A DNA stretch of 64,000 nucleotides from Altererythrobacter sp. Root672. Its GTDB lineage: Bacteria > Pseudomonadota > Alphaproteobacteria > Sphingomonadales > Sphingomonadaceae. The stretch lies in NCBI RefSeq assembly GCF_001427865.1, contig NZ_LMHH01000002.1:1-64000 (forward strand), written 5' to 3'. The position numbers and the translations under genes were made by a program. Within the stretch, counting starts at the first letter, position 1. Every line of letters begins with the position of its first letter. The notes under the pieces are model-generated. The model saw nothing but the letters and a program-made list of their open reading frames with translations, was not told the origin of the DNA and did no database searches. Of the stretch, positions 41,209 through 49,970 are shown piece after piece.

Positions 41209-43823
41209 GACTCGGCTACGCACTCTGCTCGGTGGCGCTATCTGCCCTGTGGGCGGGGACTGCGTTTGCGCAAGCGTCGTTCCCCCTGCCACAGGGGGCA
41301 AATGGCTCGGTGCAAGGCACTCCGGCAACCATCCCGCTGCCTGGGCAAGTCCCGGCGCCCACGCCAACCTCTTCGCCCATCATACCGCAGGTACCGATGG
41401 GTCCGCACGGACGGCCGGACATCAATCCCTACGATCGCGACATCGACATGACGGTGCCGCTGACGTTCCAGAACCGCAGCCTGGGCGAAATTCCCATGCG
41501 GCTTACGGCGGATGACCGATTCCTCCTGGAATCCGAAACGTTTGTCCGTCTCATGCGCCCGATCCTCAACGATCCCGCGCATGCATCGCTGGCTGCACGG
41601 CTTCAGAACGTGAGGTCCTTTGGCCCCGCGGAACTCGAAGGCGCTGGAGTTGAACTTACTTACGATCCCAGCTCGCTGGCAGTGGTGGTGGTCGAAGTCT
41701 CGCCTGAGCAGCGCGCCATCCAGAACCTGTTCGCCCCGCCTCGCGAAGACTTGAACGACGTCACGCTCAAGCCAGCCGACTTCTCCGCCTATCTCAATCT
41801 CAACCTCGTCGATTCCTATATCTGGGAAGCGGACGACGTCGCTCCGCCGACCATCAACTTCGACGGCGCGATGCGGTACGGGAACGTGGTTTTCGAAGGC
41901 GACGCCCAGTTCCGGCAGAGCGTCGAAGACACGGGCGAAGAAGTATACAAGTTCGAGCGCAACTACGCCCGCGTGGTCTACGACGAACCCGAGGATTACC
42001 GCCGCTGGATGATCGGTGATCTCGATCCCGAGATCCGCGGCCAGCAGTCTTACGTCCAGATGGGCGGTATCGGCGTGCTCCGCCAGCAGCGCCGGTTCAA
42101 CACCTTCCGCTCCGCGATCCTGCAGGCCAACCGCCAGCTGATACTACAGCGAGAATCGACCGTCCGCTTCATGCGCAACGGCGCTCTCTATCGCGAAATG
42201 CGGTTGCAGCCGGGGCGCTACGATTTCAGTTCGCTGCCGCTCATCGCCGGCAGCAACGACATCGACATTCAAGTCGAAGACAACACCGGCAGCCTCCAGA
42301 GCCTGTCGTTCCAACAGTACCTCGACCCGATCGACCTCGATCCGGGCGACTATGAGTATGGCGCCTTTCTCGGCCCGACGAACCGGAACTTCAGCACAGC
42401 GCCGGACTACAAGGGTCCGGTCGCTTTCACGGGCTTCTTCCGCAAGGCGTTCCTGAACAAACCGGCGCTCGGCGTCGGCTTGCAGGTCAGCGAGGACGTG
42501 CAGACTCTCAACGGTCAAGGCCAGTTCGTGCTCGGGAACGGCGGCCGCATTCTTCTCGACATGGCCGGCAGCAATTCGGAAGCCGCCGACCAGGGTTTTG
42601 CCGGTGGCGTGAGCTACGAACAGTTCATGGACCGGGGGGGCCTGGCGGATAACTTCTCGCTGCGGGCGGACTACATTTCGTCCGGCTTTGCGACGCTAGG
42701 GAATCCCGAAGCGATAAACACGACGTCGTTCTCGTTTTCCTCGCAGTACACCCGGCAATTCAGCTTCCGTTTCCTGGCGACAGCCACGGCATCTTATCTC
42801 AAGGGCCGCGACTCTGTCGGCGATAGCTATCGTGTTGGAGCGACCGGATATTATCGGCTTAACGACCGCTGGACCTTCAGGGCCGGCGCCGATTACGCCA
42901 AGTTCCCGACGGCATTTTCCGGAGGGACCGGCTTCAGCGTCAACGTTGGTCTGATCTTCCAGCCCGACTACCGCCGGCGTGCCGAAGCCCGATACGAGAG
43001 CCGCGATAACCTGGGCGAGGTTTCTTACAATCAGAGCGGCCTCAACGAGATCAACAGCCTCGGCTTCGGCGGTGTGGTCGCGCATCAGGATGGCAACATG
43101 CGAGCGCAAGGCTACGCGTCCTATTCTGCCAACCGTTTCGACGCCGCGGTCAGCCACGCGACTTACGGCCCGAGTTTCTCGAACTTTGCGGACGTGAACG
43201 CCACCTCGGTCCGCGTGGGCACCACCCTGGCGTTTGCGGACGGCGAATTCGGCATGGGACGTCGGATCAACGACAGCTTCATGCTGCTTCATCCGCATGA
43301 AAATCTTGGCAAACGCAGTGTCGTCGCCGGCCAATCCCTGGCCGAAAACAATTATATCGGCCGGAGCGGCGCTCTAGGATCAGCAGTGAACAACTTCCTT
43401 GCATCGTACGTGGTTCAATCGGTGCAGTACGACGTCGAGGATCCGCCGACGGGCTACGACACTGGACCGGGTGTGCTGCGGGTCAATCCGCCGTATAAGA
43501 GCGGCTACGTGTACAAGGTTGGAACCGACGCGTTCGTGAGCGCGATGGGCACTCTCGTTACCGCTCCGGACAAGCCTGTCGCCTTGATCGGCGGTCGCGT
43601 CACGCTGCTCGACGTTTCGGACGGAGACACTCCGGAACCGACGCCATTCTTCACCAATTCAGCGGGACGCTTTGCGATCGCAAACTTGCTTCCTGGCCGC
43701 CGTTATCTTGTAGAAACCTATGGACCTAATGGTACAATCGACCGGAGCTTCGAATTCTCCGTTCCGAACGATACCGACGGCCTCGTCAATCTCGGCACAG
43801 TTCAGCCGGGCTTGAGCAACTAG
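41205..43823 (+). CDS. Fimbrial outer-membrane usher
   Basis: The 872-residue protein starts at GTG 41205, overlapping the chaperone stop, with a signal peptide ending AGTAFAQ. A short proline-rich leader and an N-terminal domain (about 75-200) are followed by a long barrel region (about 210-700, with RWMIGDLDPE and SSFSFSSQYTRQFSFR-like strands) and C-terminal carboxypeptidase-like repeats with AGRFAIANLLPGRRYLVETYG. It secretes and assembles the subunits. Length and order fit the usher family; similarity to the classical FimD motif set is low, as in alternate or alpha-type ushers. Confidence 0.85.
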   Translation: MRLGYALCSVALSALWAGTAFAQASFPLPQGANGSVQGTPATIPLPGQVPAPTPTSSPIIPQVPMGPHGRPDINPYDRDIDMTVPLTFQNRSLGEIPMRLTADDRFLLESETFVRLMRPILNDPAHASLAARLQNVRSFGPAELEGAGVELTYDPSSLAVVVVEVSPEQRAIQNLFAPPREDLNDVTLKPADFSAYLNLNLVDSYIWEADDVAPPTINFDGAMRYGNVVFEGDAQFRQSVEDTGEEVYKFERNYARVVYDEPEDYRRWMIGDLDPEIRGQQSYVQMGGIGVLRQQRRFNTFRSAILQANRQLILQRESTVRFMRNGALYREMRLQPGRYDFSSLPLIAGSNDIDIQVEDNTGSLQSLSFQQYLDPIDLDPGDYEYGAFLGPTNRNFSTAPDYKGPVAFTGFFRKAFLNKPALGVGLQVSEDVQTLNGQGQFVLGNGGRILLDMAGSNSEAADQGFAGGVSYEQFMDRGGLADNFSLRADYISSGFATLGNPEAINTTSFSFSSQYTRQFSFRFLATATASYLKGRDSVGDSYRVGATGYYRLNDRWTFRAGADYAKFPTAFSGGTGFSVNVGLIFQPDYRRRAEARYESRDNLGEVSYNQSGLNEINSLGFGGVVAHQDGNMRAQGYASYSANRFDAAVSHATYGPSFSNFADVNATSVRVGTTLAFADGEFGMGRRINDSFMLLHPHENLGKRSVVAGQSLAENNYIGRSGALGSAVNNFLASYVVQSVQYDVEDPPTGYDTGPGVLRVNPPYKSGYVYKVGTDAFVSAMGTLVTAPDKPVALIGGRVTLLDVSDGDTPEPTPFFTNSAGRFAIANLLPGRRYLVETYGPNGTIDRSFEFSVPNDTDGLVNLGTVQPGLSN

Positions 43824-43833
43824 GAGACAGACA

Positions 43834-44745
43834 ATGCTCCGTCCGACACTCTTCCTGGCCGCGATCGCGTTAGCTACGCCGGCGCTTGCAAAGGACAATC
43901 CGGGCCCTTCGCCAGAGGCCGGTTGCGTCATGCGCATGAACGCCGTGCCATCGGCCTGGATGATCCAGGGCTACGATCCATTCGGCGGCTCCATTCCTGA
44001 AGGCACCTTCGGCGTGACCTTCATGAACGAAGGTTCGCAAGAATGCCGCTTCACGCCGCACTTCGAACTGAACCAGCCGCCGTTCGGCCTGTCGAAGGGA
44101 ACCGGCCGGCCCATCCAATACGCCCTGCTCAATCTGACGGACACCGAAGACGTGACGCCCCGGGCGGGCCGTTCGCTGCGCAATTCCTCGCAGCGCGACA
44201 TGGTCCTCGGCGCCAACCAGACGCGCACGGTCCTGTTCAAGCTGGTGGCCGATCCTGACGATGTGCGGGACGCGGGCACATTCACGCAGGACGTGACGCT
44301 CGAAGCGCAGGACGACAATTTCAGGGCGCTTGCAGGAGCGCGGATCGTCCTTGGCCTCAACGTCCTCCCGTCCGCCCGTCTCGGGTTGGCCGGGGCCTAT
44401 GCGATGCAGAACGGGCACGCCGTCGTCGACCTGGGCGAGCTCCGGACCGGAGTTGCTCCTGTTCCACTCCAGCTTCGCGTCAACAGCACCGGCCGCTACG
44501 ACGTCAGTGTCTCGTCCGCCAACTCGGGTCGCCTGCGTCTCGGGTCGAGCGAATGGTACGTGCCGTATTCGGTCGCTATCGGTGGTAACTCGGTCAACCT
44601 CCTGGGCGCGAGCACGATCACGGGATCGCCGGAATCAGGCTTCCGCCGTGAAGCCCTGCCGATTCAATTCGTGATCGGCGATGTCGCCGATCGCCGGGCC
44701 GGCACCTACAGCGACGTACTTTCGATTTCCGTTACTGCGAGGTAA
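43834..44745 (+). CDS. Exported fimbrial tip or minor subunit, two-domain
   Basis: The 303-residue protein has a signal peptide ending TPALA, a first domain with two cysteines (AGCVMRM, QECRFTP) and a second beta-rich domain ending RAGTYSDVLSISVTAR, resembling the final strand of pilins. A two-domain layout near the end of a chaperone-usher operon often marks a tip adhesin. It begins ten bases after the usher stop, behind AGGAGACAGACA. The ligand is unknown. Confidence 0.7.
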   Translation: MLRPTLFLAAIALATPALAKDNPGPSPEAGCVMRMNAVPSAWMIQGYDPFGGSIPEGTFGVTFMNEGSQECRFTPHFELNQPPFGLSKGTGRPIQYALLNLTDTEDVTPRAGRSLRNSSQRDMVLGANQTRTVLFKLVADPDDVRDAGTFTQDVTLEAQDDNFRALAGARIVLGLNVLPSARLGLAGAYAMQNGHAVVDLGELRTGVAPVPLQLRVNSTGRYDVSVSSANSGRLRLGSSEWYVPYSVAIGGNSVNLLGASTITGSPESGFRREALPIQFVIGDVADRRAGTYSDVLSISVTAR

Positions 44746-44859
44746 ATTCCGGACGAGCGGAAGTCATCCAGAGAACACCCGATTGCCTGTTAACCGCAAC
44801 TTAGCTATCGGAAACTAATCACTGCCCTTGAAGCCTTTGAAAAGGCGGAAGGGGTCGTT

Positions 44860-45282
44860 ATGGTTAATAAGTTCTCAATTGGTCTTGCTGGCGTCGCGCT
44901 CGTAGTGTTGCCGACTGTCGCCTATGCGAACTCGTCATTCAGCTTCAACCTTCGAGCGACTGTTCCCATCTATTGCTCCGTGCAGCACCAAGCCGCCGGC
45001 TTCGGCGTGGGTGGTGAGGGCAGTGGCATTTCGCTCGGGACCTTCCGTGAGTACTGCAACGCACCTGGCGGCTATCAATTGATGGTCAGGTACACCCCTG
45101 GCACTCTGCGCGGCGCGCGGATCATCGCCGGGTCTGATACCGTGGTGCTCGACGGATCCGGCCAGGCTGTCCTCAGCCGCTCGACCGGTCCGCGCATTCG
45201 CGAGCGCTCGATTTCGGCGATCCCCGGCGAGCAGGGCTTCGACACACAGCAGTTGCAGCTGGATATTCTTCCGACCGCGTGA
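44860..45282 (+). CDS. Small exported fimbrial subunit-like protein
   Basis: The 140-residue protein has a signal peptide ending TVAYA and a beta-rich mature domain with two cysteines (IYCSVQHQ, EYCNAPGG), followed by a strand pattern like that of the other subunits. It lies 114 bases after the preceding gene, with GGAAGGGG ahead of the ATG, so it may have its own promoter or be the end of the same operon. Probable minor pilin; function inferred from context. Confidence 0.65.
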   Translation: MVNKFSIGLAGVALVVLPTVAYANSSFSFNLRATVPIYCSVQHQAAGFGVGGEGSGISLGTFREYCNAPGGYQLMVRYTPGTLRGARIIAGSDTVVLDGSGQAVLSRSTGPRIRERSISAIPGEQGFDTQQLQLDILPTA

Positions 45283-45448
45283 GGTGGTGAGGCATTCGGC
45301 AGTCGCATCGACAGATGAGCTTCGCACGGATTGCCTCTTAGAAGGTCAAACCCCTCGGGTCGTTCGGCTCGCCATGGCTAACGACCCCGCGGACCGGCCT
45401 TCTGGCTGAATCGCCGCCAGCGGAATGGACCAAAGCGGCCGGAGCGCA

Positions 45449-45658
45449 TCAAGCGCTTGGTCCAACTCTGCCCCAACGGATCACTTTGCGCAGTTCGACA
45501 TGCCTTCCGGCTGCCGAAGGAAAGCGTTCGTTGAATTTCTGAGACAGCACCTGCCAGGCGATTTCGTCATCCGGGAATTCGCCGGATTCGAAACCCCGAA
45601 CTTCATTGCCCAATTCATAAGAGACAAGGTCTTGTTGCCTTTTAACCGATGTAGACAC
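45449..45658 (-). CDS. Small hypothetical protein
   Basis: A GTG at 45658 preceded by GAGGA (spacer six) opens a 69-residue frame with KRQQDLVSYELGNEV and FPDDEIAWQVLSQKFNERF. The composition is clearly protein-like (amphipathic helices). A 144-codon overlapping frame on the same strand has poor composition and is rejected. No family is named. It lies convergent to the last fimbrial gene. Confidence 0.6.
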   Translation of the reverse strand: MSTSVKRQQDLVSYELGNEVRGFESGEFPDDEIAWQVLSQKFNERFPSAAGRHVELRKVIRWGRVGPSA

Positions 45659-45874
45659 GGCCGATCCTCAATTCTGCACTTCACCCGTAGGGTACGCCGG
45701 TAAGAGCACGCGAAGGCCCCGACGTGTCTTTCTTCGAGCTCAACCGGTTCGATGGAGCATGACTTTGATATCGGTTCCGTCTTCGGGATTCTGTACGCAA
45801 ATCTCCGTAGATAAACTGTTGAAATGGATTGTTTCCGGCCGAGTGTCTGCGGAACGCCAAGCCCAAATAGAAAT

Positions 45875-45903
45875 GCCGCGGCGCCCTTTTCGGGCGCCGC
45901 GGC
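45875..45903 (-). terminator. Strong GC-rich hairpin
   Basis: GCCGCGGCGCCC (45875-45886) and GGGCGCCGCGGC (45892-45903) form a perfect 12-bp stem with a five-base loop. On the leftward strand it is followed by ATTTCTATTT, so it could end transcripts from the outer-membrane protein gene. Confidence 0.6.
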
Positions 45904-46022
45904 GAACGACCACACGCAATCAAGTCAGGCGCTGCCCCCCCCCCTTCGTCCAGCGGGACAAACACCGGCGGCCGGTCCGGCCGCACTAGTGGTCACAACT
46001 CGACGCGTGCGGTGTTGAGGAC

Positions 46023-46049
46023 GCGGTCCGAACGAAAGGGCCGGACCGC
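46023..46049 (-). terminator. Hairpin just after the outer-membrane protein gene
   Basis: GCGGTCCG (46023-46030) and CGGACCGC (46042-46049) give an eight-pair stem with an 11-base loop, 12 bases after the stop of the leftward gene. The T-run is weak; it may act together with the hairpin at 45875. Confidence 0.5.
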
Positions 46050-46061
46050 GCCCCATGGAGC

Positions 46062-46634
46062 CTAGAAGCGCCAGCCGAGCGTGGCCACGACCTGGTGGCG
46101 CGACAAGCCAGCTTCATAGTTCGAGTAACGATACTCAGTGCCGAGATAGGCGTTGTTGGTGACAAGGTACTGCGCACCGAGGCCGGTCCGGAAGCCTTCC
46201 GCAGAAGCGGAGTCCTTTTCGGAAACTCCGTCTTCCGTCACGACGCTCGTCAGACGGGCGTTGGTGTAGCCAACCTTTGCATAGAGCGAGATCTTGTCTG
46301 AAGCTTGCGTGGTAAAGCGGGCGCCGACGTAGAGATCGCGGCCGAACAGCAGCGAAGCGCCGTCCTCATCATCGCTAAATTTCCAACCGGCGTCGCCGTC
46401 GGTGATTTCGGCGTCGATACCGATCGCCAAGGCGTTTGCGACGACCGTATCATAGCCCACACCCAGACCAAAAACTACGCCGTCGGCTCCGTTCTGGGCG
46501 TCATCGAGCCCGTCGATGCTCGGCTTGTCCCAGCCGACAACTCCCTCGATCCGGGGACCCGAAGCCGGATTGGCAAATGCGGGCGTGGCGATCACAGCCG
46601 CAAAGGCGGCGGCAACAAAAAGCTTCGAATTCAT
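46062..46634 (-). CDS. Outer-membrane beta-barrel protein (small porin-like)
   Basis: The 190-residue protein has a signal peptide ending TPAFA and an eight-stranded barrel pattern. Alternating strands such as LYVGARFTTQ, ISLYAKVGYTNARL and YLGTEYRYSNYE are seen, and the final strand ends VVATLGWRF with the terminal Phe needed for barrel insertion. It resembles the OmpX/opacity-type family. Function is unknown (structure or minor pore). The gene is monocistronic with hairpins behind it. Confidence 0.85.
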   Translation of the reverse strand: MNSKLFVAAAFAAVIATPAFANPASGPRIEGVVGWDKPSIDGLDDAQNGADGVVFGLGVGYDTVVANALAIGIDAEITDGDAGWKFSDDEDGASLLFGRDLYVGARFTTQASDKISLYAKVGYTNARLTSVVTEDGVSEKDSASAEGFRTGLGAQYLVTNNAYLGTEYRYSNYEAGLSRHQVVATLGWRF

Positions 46635-46881
46635 GGAAATCCCTTACTCTTAACAACGGCGCGATCGGCCCTGAGCTCAAACGCTGATTCGAGATCGCGA
46701 CGGAGCGGCGATATGAAGAGCGGACATCCAGCTACCAATAAGTGTGTTCCCGTAGACGCCTTGGCATTCGATGACTTGACGGTGGCGGATCAGCGATGCC
46801 CGGCCCCAGCGAGCATCAGACGGCGGCGGGAACCCCACAATACGCAAGCTTTCCGGATCACCCACCGCCGTGCGTGAACCT

Positions 46882-47502
46882 TCACCCGGACTCGAATTTC
46901 TCAGTCGCTGCAAAAGCGAGACGAAGTGCTTCGGAGAGACTTTTGACGCCTAGTTTGGACATGACGTTGGCCCGGTGAATTTCCACCGTCCGCGGACTGA
47001 TGCCGAGGTCATGGGCGATGGCCTTGTTCGGCAGCCCTTCGACCATGCCGTTGAGCACGTCACGCTCGCGAGGCGAGAGTATCTCCAGCTGCGCCGCGGC
47101 TTCGGTTGACCTGAGCCGCAAGCGGTCCGACTTTTCGAGCCGCAGCCAGCCTTGCTCCAACGCACTCACCAGCATGGCTTTCTCGAAGGGCTTTTCGAGA
47201 AAATCCACTGCGCCGGATTTCATAGCCTGCACAGCCATCGCGATGTCGCCGTGGCCAGTCATGATCACGACCGGCAGGACACTGCCCTTGTGAGCGATCA
47301 GGCGTTGCGCTTCCAGGCCGTCAATTCCCGGCATGCGCACGTCGAGCAAGACACAACCTGGAGAAAGCGTGTCTGACTCTTTGACGAATTCGTCGCCGGA
47401 TTTGAAAGTCGTTACATCGTAGTCGGCGGTACGCAGCATGAATGATACGGCCCGACGAACAGCGTTATCGTCATCGACGAGATAGACTAGTCGCTTAGTC
47501 AT
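46882..47502 (-). CDS. fixJ: FixJ-type response regulator
   Basis: The 206-residue protein has a receiver (about 4-120) with phospho-Asp54 in LLDVRMP and Lys in FLEKPF, and a LuxR-type HTH (about 138-200: LSPRERDVLNGMVEGLPNKAIAHDLG). It shares eight bases with the end of fixL, so the two are translationally linked. Phosphorylated FixJ activates genes for low-oxygen life. Possible target sites lie at 48816 and 49171-49212. Confidence 0.88.
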   Translation of the reverse strand: MTKRLVYLVDDDNAVRRAVSFMLRTADYDVTTFKSGDEFVKESDTLSPGCVLLDVRMPGIDGLEAQRLIAHKGSVLPVVIMTGHGDIAMAVQAMKSGAVDFLEKPFEKAMLVSALEQGWLRLEKSDRLRLRSTEAAAQLEILSPRERDVLNGMVEGLPNKAIAHDLGISPRTVEIHRANVMSKLGVKSLSEALRLAFAATEKFESG

Positions 47503-48643
47503 GGGTCACCTCGGGGAATGTTCCTGTAAGTAGAGTGAAATGAAATGCGGTCCCGCCCAGATGAGACGGCCCCGCCCACAGTTTGCCCCCGTGAGATTCG
47601 ATGATGGCGCGGCAGATCGGCAATCCGAGCCCCATGCCGTGCCGCTTTGTCGTGTAGAATGGTTCGAACAGGCGCTCCCGCACGCCGGGCGCGAGGCCCG
47701 GGCCGCTGTCGGCCACGGTTATGCGGAGCGCGCCGTCGTCCACCTTGCGTGAACTGATCTCCAGCCGCTGAACCGGCGAATCCCGCATCACTTCGAGCGC
47801 ATTGCGGATCAAGTTCTGCAGCACCTGATGGATCTGCGTGCGATCGATCACCGCACGGTCCATGCTGGGGTCGAGATTGAGTTGCAGATGGACGTTTTTC
47901 GTAGCTGGGCCAAATTGGCCCAGCACCGTCACTTCATTGACGACATCGGCGATGCTCTCCACGCCCTTTTCGGATTCACCTTCCATGATGAAGTCGCGCA
48001 TCCGGCGAATGATCCGCCCTGCGCGGATGGCCTGTGTCGCGGCCTCATCCAGCGCTTCGCGCATCATGGCCCGGTCGAGATCAGCAGCCTCAAGCAGATC
48101 GCGCGATGCTTCCATGTAGCTCGCAATGGCCGTCAGGGGCTGGTTGAGCTCATGCGTCAATGACTGCGCCAGCGTGGTGACCGCGCTCATCTTGGACACG
48201 TGCTCGAGCTGATCGCGCAACTCATGCAGTTCCTGCTGCGCCTGCTGGCGCGACGTGATGTCGTGCAGAAACCCCGTGAACACGACCCCCTCGGGAGTTC
48301 TGGCTTCACCGATGGTCAACTGGACCGGGAAAACCTTGCCATCGCGCCTTTGCGCGACATCGACGCGGCCCAGCACGCGGCCAAGGCCGATGCGATTGGG
48401 CCAACCCACACGGATATTGCGCCTGAGGTAGGCGGCATGCCGATTGCGATCTGCCTCCGGAAGAAGGATCTTGACGTGCTTGCCGACTACTTCCCCTTCG
48501 CTGTAGCCGAATATGGATTCAGCCACGCTATTGAAGGACACAATCATTAGACGACGGTCGAGCACGATCATCCCTATTGGCGCACTGGCCAATAGGGACC
48601 TCAAGTAATTAGTGTTGTTCAAGCGTTTCATTTGAACCGCCAT
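47495..48643 (-). CDS. fixL: FixL-type oxygen-sensing histidine kinase
   Basis: The 382-residue soluble kinase has a PAS domain (about 12-130) and a kinase core. The heme-binding features of FixL are visible: His69 in DRNRHAAYL at the proximal ligand position and Arg89 in IGLGRV at the oxygen-contact position, though the loop after Arg89 is about three residues longer than in Bradyrhizobium FixL. The phospho-acceptor His164 is in LTHELNQPL; the ATPase domain has NLIRNALEVM, DSGPGLAPG and GMGLGLPICRAI. No membrane segment. It likely senses O2 and phosphorylates FixJ. Confidence 0.86.
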   Translation of the reverse strand: MAVQMKRLNNTNYLRSLLASAPIGMIVLDRRLMIVSFNSVAESIFGYSEGEVVGKHVKILLPEADRNRHAAYLRRNIRVGWPNRIGLGRVLGRVDVAQRRDGKVFPVQLTIGEARTPEGVVFTGFLHDITSRQQAQQELHELRDQLEHVSKMSAVTTLAQSLTHELNQPLTAIASYMEASRDLLEAADLDRAMMREALDEAATQAIRAGRIIRRMRDFIMEGESEKGVESIADVVNEVTVLGQFGPATKNVHLQLNLDPSMDRAVIDRTQIHQVLQNLIRNALEVMRDSPVQRLEISSRKVDDGALRITVADSGPGLAPGVRERLFEPFYTTKRHGMGLGLPICRAIIESHGGKLWAGPSHLGGTAFHFTLLTGTFPEVTHD

Positions 48644-49170
48644 TGATTGCTTTCATTCGGAGATGAATCGAACATTTTCAGTCTCTCGTTGGTTTGGCCG
48701 ACGCTGAATCGATCAGGCACGCAGCATCTGATCGAATCGGGCGGCAAAAGTCGGCTGAGCGCCCCACGTGCCCGCGCCATATCTTGGCGCTAGCCTCGCT
48801 GAATATAGGCATTTTTACGTATGCCGAACGAAGAAGGCCCTCTACAAAAAGACCTACTGGAAGCACCCCCGATGCCGCAGCAATTGCAAACACGTCATTG
48901 GCATTTCACCAACGATTCATGGGTGACGTTATTCAAATATGGCTGATCTAGTCGCCACGACATCTTTATTTCAAGATTCACATTAACGCTAGATTATCGA
49001 ACCTAATCGAAATCATTACGAATAGTTAATGGATTTTTCATGGAGAATGCCGGGGCGCGGCACAGGACTATTTCGCTTCCTGTTGAAGCGGCCAAAGCCT
49101 CGCTCAGCGAGCGACTGCCTCCCGGCTCTTCGCGGTGTGGCGCGAGAGGGGCGGTTGAGCGAAGGCGATG
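48644..49170. other. Upstream region of fixLJ without a supported gene
   Basis: A rightward 41-codon frame at 48821-48946 (MPNEEGPLQKDLLEAPP and on) looks protein-like but has no ribosome site. The region contains one TACGTA element (48816). The stretch 48940-49035 is AT-rich. Confidence 0.35.
48808..48825. promoter_or_regulatory. Possible FixJ-type site upstream of fixL
   Basis: GGCATTTTTACGTATGCC has inverted ends (GGCAT/ATGCC) around TTACGTAT. TACGTA words are part of known FixJ-binding sites in rhizobia. It lies about 170 bases before fixL. Confidence 0.3.
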
Positions 49171-49212
49171 CTACGTAGCCGGAGGCCGACTACGTAGAAA
49201 CACCTTACGTAT
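49171..49212 (+). promoter_or_regulatory. Cluster of three FixJ-like boxes
   Basis: CTACGTAG occurs at 49171-49178 and 49190-49197, and TTACGTAT at 49205-49212, spaced 19 and 15 bases. These palindromic TACGTA words are rare in such GC-rich DNA and cluster next to fixLJ. They sit just upstream of the predicted small RNA. Assignment to FixJ rests on the resemblance to rhizobial sites and on position. Confidence 0.45.
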
Positions 49213-49221
49213 CATCACTTA

Positions 49222-49340
49222 TTGAGGGTCAGGGGAGCCACGGACATAACGACATGGCATCCCCTTCGACCCCAAGACCCGGGGGGTGCACTACCCCTGG
49301 GGCGTCGCCGCGAGACCATTTTGGCGGCGCCCCACTTTTT
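49222..49340 (+). ncRNA. Predicted small RNA with three hairpins and a terminator
   Basis: No good coding frame is present, but three hairpins follow each other. Stem 1: GGGTC/GACCC, GGGGA/TCCCC and GCC/GGC (49226-49239 with 49256-49272). Stem 2: GGGGT/ACCCC (49283-49287 with 49293-49297). Stem 3: GGGGCG and CCGC pairing with GCGG and CGCCCC (49299-49311 with 49324-49333), followed by five T at 49336-49340, a rho-independent terminator. FixJ-like boxes lie immediately upstream. The 5' end near 49222 is a guess. Confidence 0.5.
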
Positions 49341-49883
49341 GGCGACCCCTCGACCGAGGCCGACACTGCCGTCCTTTTTGGGCGTTGGCAATTGCTTTCT
49401 TGTCAGTGCGGTGCTATTTTTGTGCCGTTAACTCAAGGGTTTGACGTCGTTTGTGACGCAATCCGCTTGCAGGACGGTCCGGAACCTTCAGGCATGATAT
49501 AGCGTGGCAAGGTACGGCCGCTGGCGATCGTCGCGATTTGCTCCAACCCATCGGACGTTTGGCAATCTTCAGCGCCGCTCGCTCACCATGCCAAGCAGGC
49601 TTTGGAGCCCACGCTTGGTCACCAGCCGCGCACCTTCACGGGAAGCGCATCGGCGACGCCAATTCCGCATCTGCTGCTGGCAGCGAAGGAGGTTCACCCC
49701 GACTTCAATGCCAACGACCCATCCCATCGGTCGGGGAAATTCCTTCAGCCGGTCAGGGAGTTCACTGATGCCTTGAAGACAAAAAGGGGCGTAGGCCGAT
49801 GGTTGCGGAAAGTCGTCTTCAAAGCGGCGACTTCAGGACCCATCATGCCGGAGCCTCCTCCCAACTTCTCGCCGGCATGAAGT
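49341..49883. other. Stretch without a recognised gene
   Basis: Several overlapping rightward frames are open (for example 49602-49880, 92 codons from a TTG, with FLQPVREFTDALKTKRG). None has a good start and no family is recognised. It may hold a decayed gene. Confidence 0.3.
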
Positions 49884-49932
49884 ACCGCCCCGTCAAACGG
49901 CCTATTGCAGGACGGCCATGCGACGGGGCGGT
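49884..49932. terminator. Large inverted repeat between convergent units
   Basis: ACCGCCCCGTC (49884-49894) and GACGGGGCGGT (49922-49932) form a perfect 11-bp stem, with an inner GGCC/GGCC pair, ahead of CACTTTT on the rightward strand. It lies 38 bases beyond the end of the sugar permease gene. Confidence 0.55.
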
Positions 49933-49970
49933 GCACTTTTAGACTTCACTCGTTCTGGCGTCGCGGTGGC

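Larger units (their letters stand above)
45659..46061. other. Intergenic region with two hairpins and a poly-C tract
   Basis: Holds the hairpins at 45875 and 46023, and ten consecutive C at 45935-45944. No supported gene; a 20-codon rightward frame at 45752 is too short to judge. Confidence 0.45.

Noticed and set aside
45481-45915. 144-residue leftward frame
   Set aside because: Overlaps the better-supported 69-residue frame in another register and contains the strong hairpin at 45875. Composition is not protein-like.
48821-48946. 41-residue protein upstream of fixL
   Set aside because: Protein-like composition but no ribosome site and no known family. Mentioned in the region note only.
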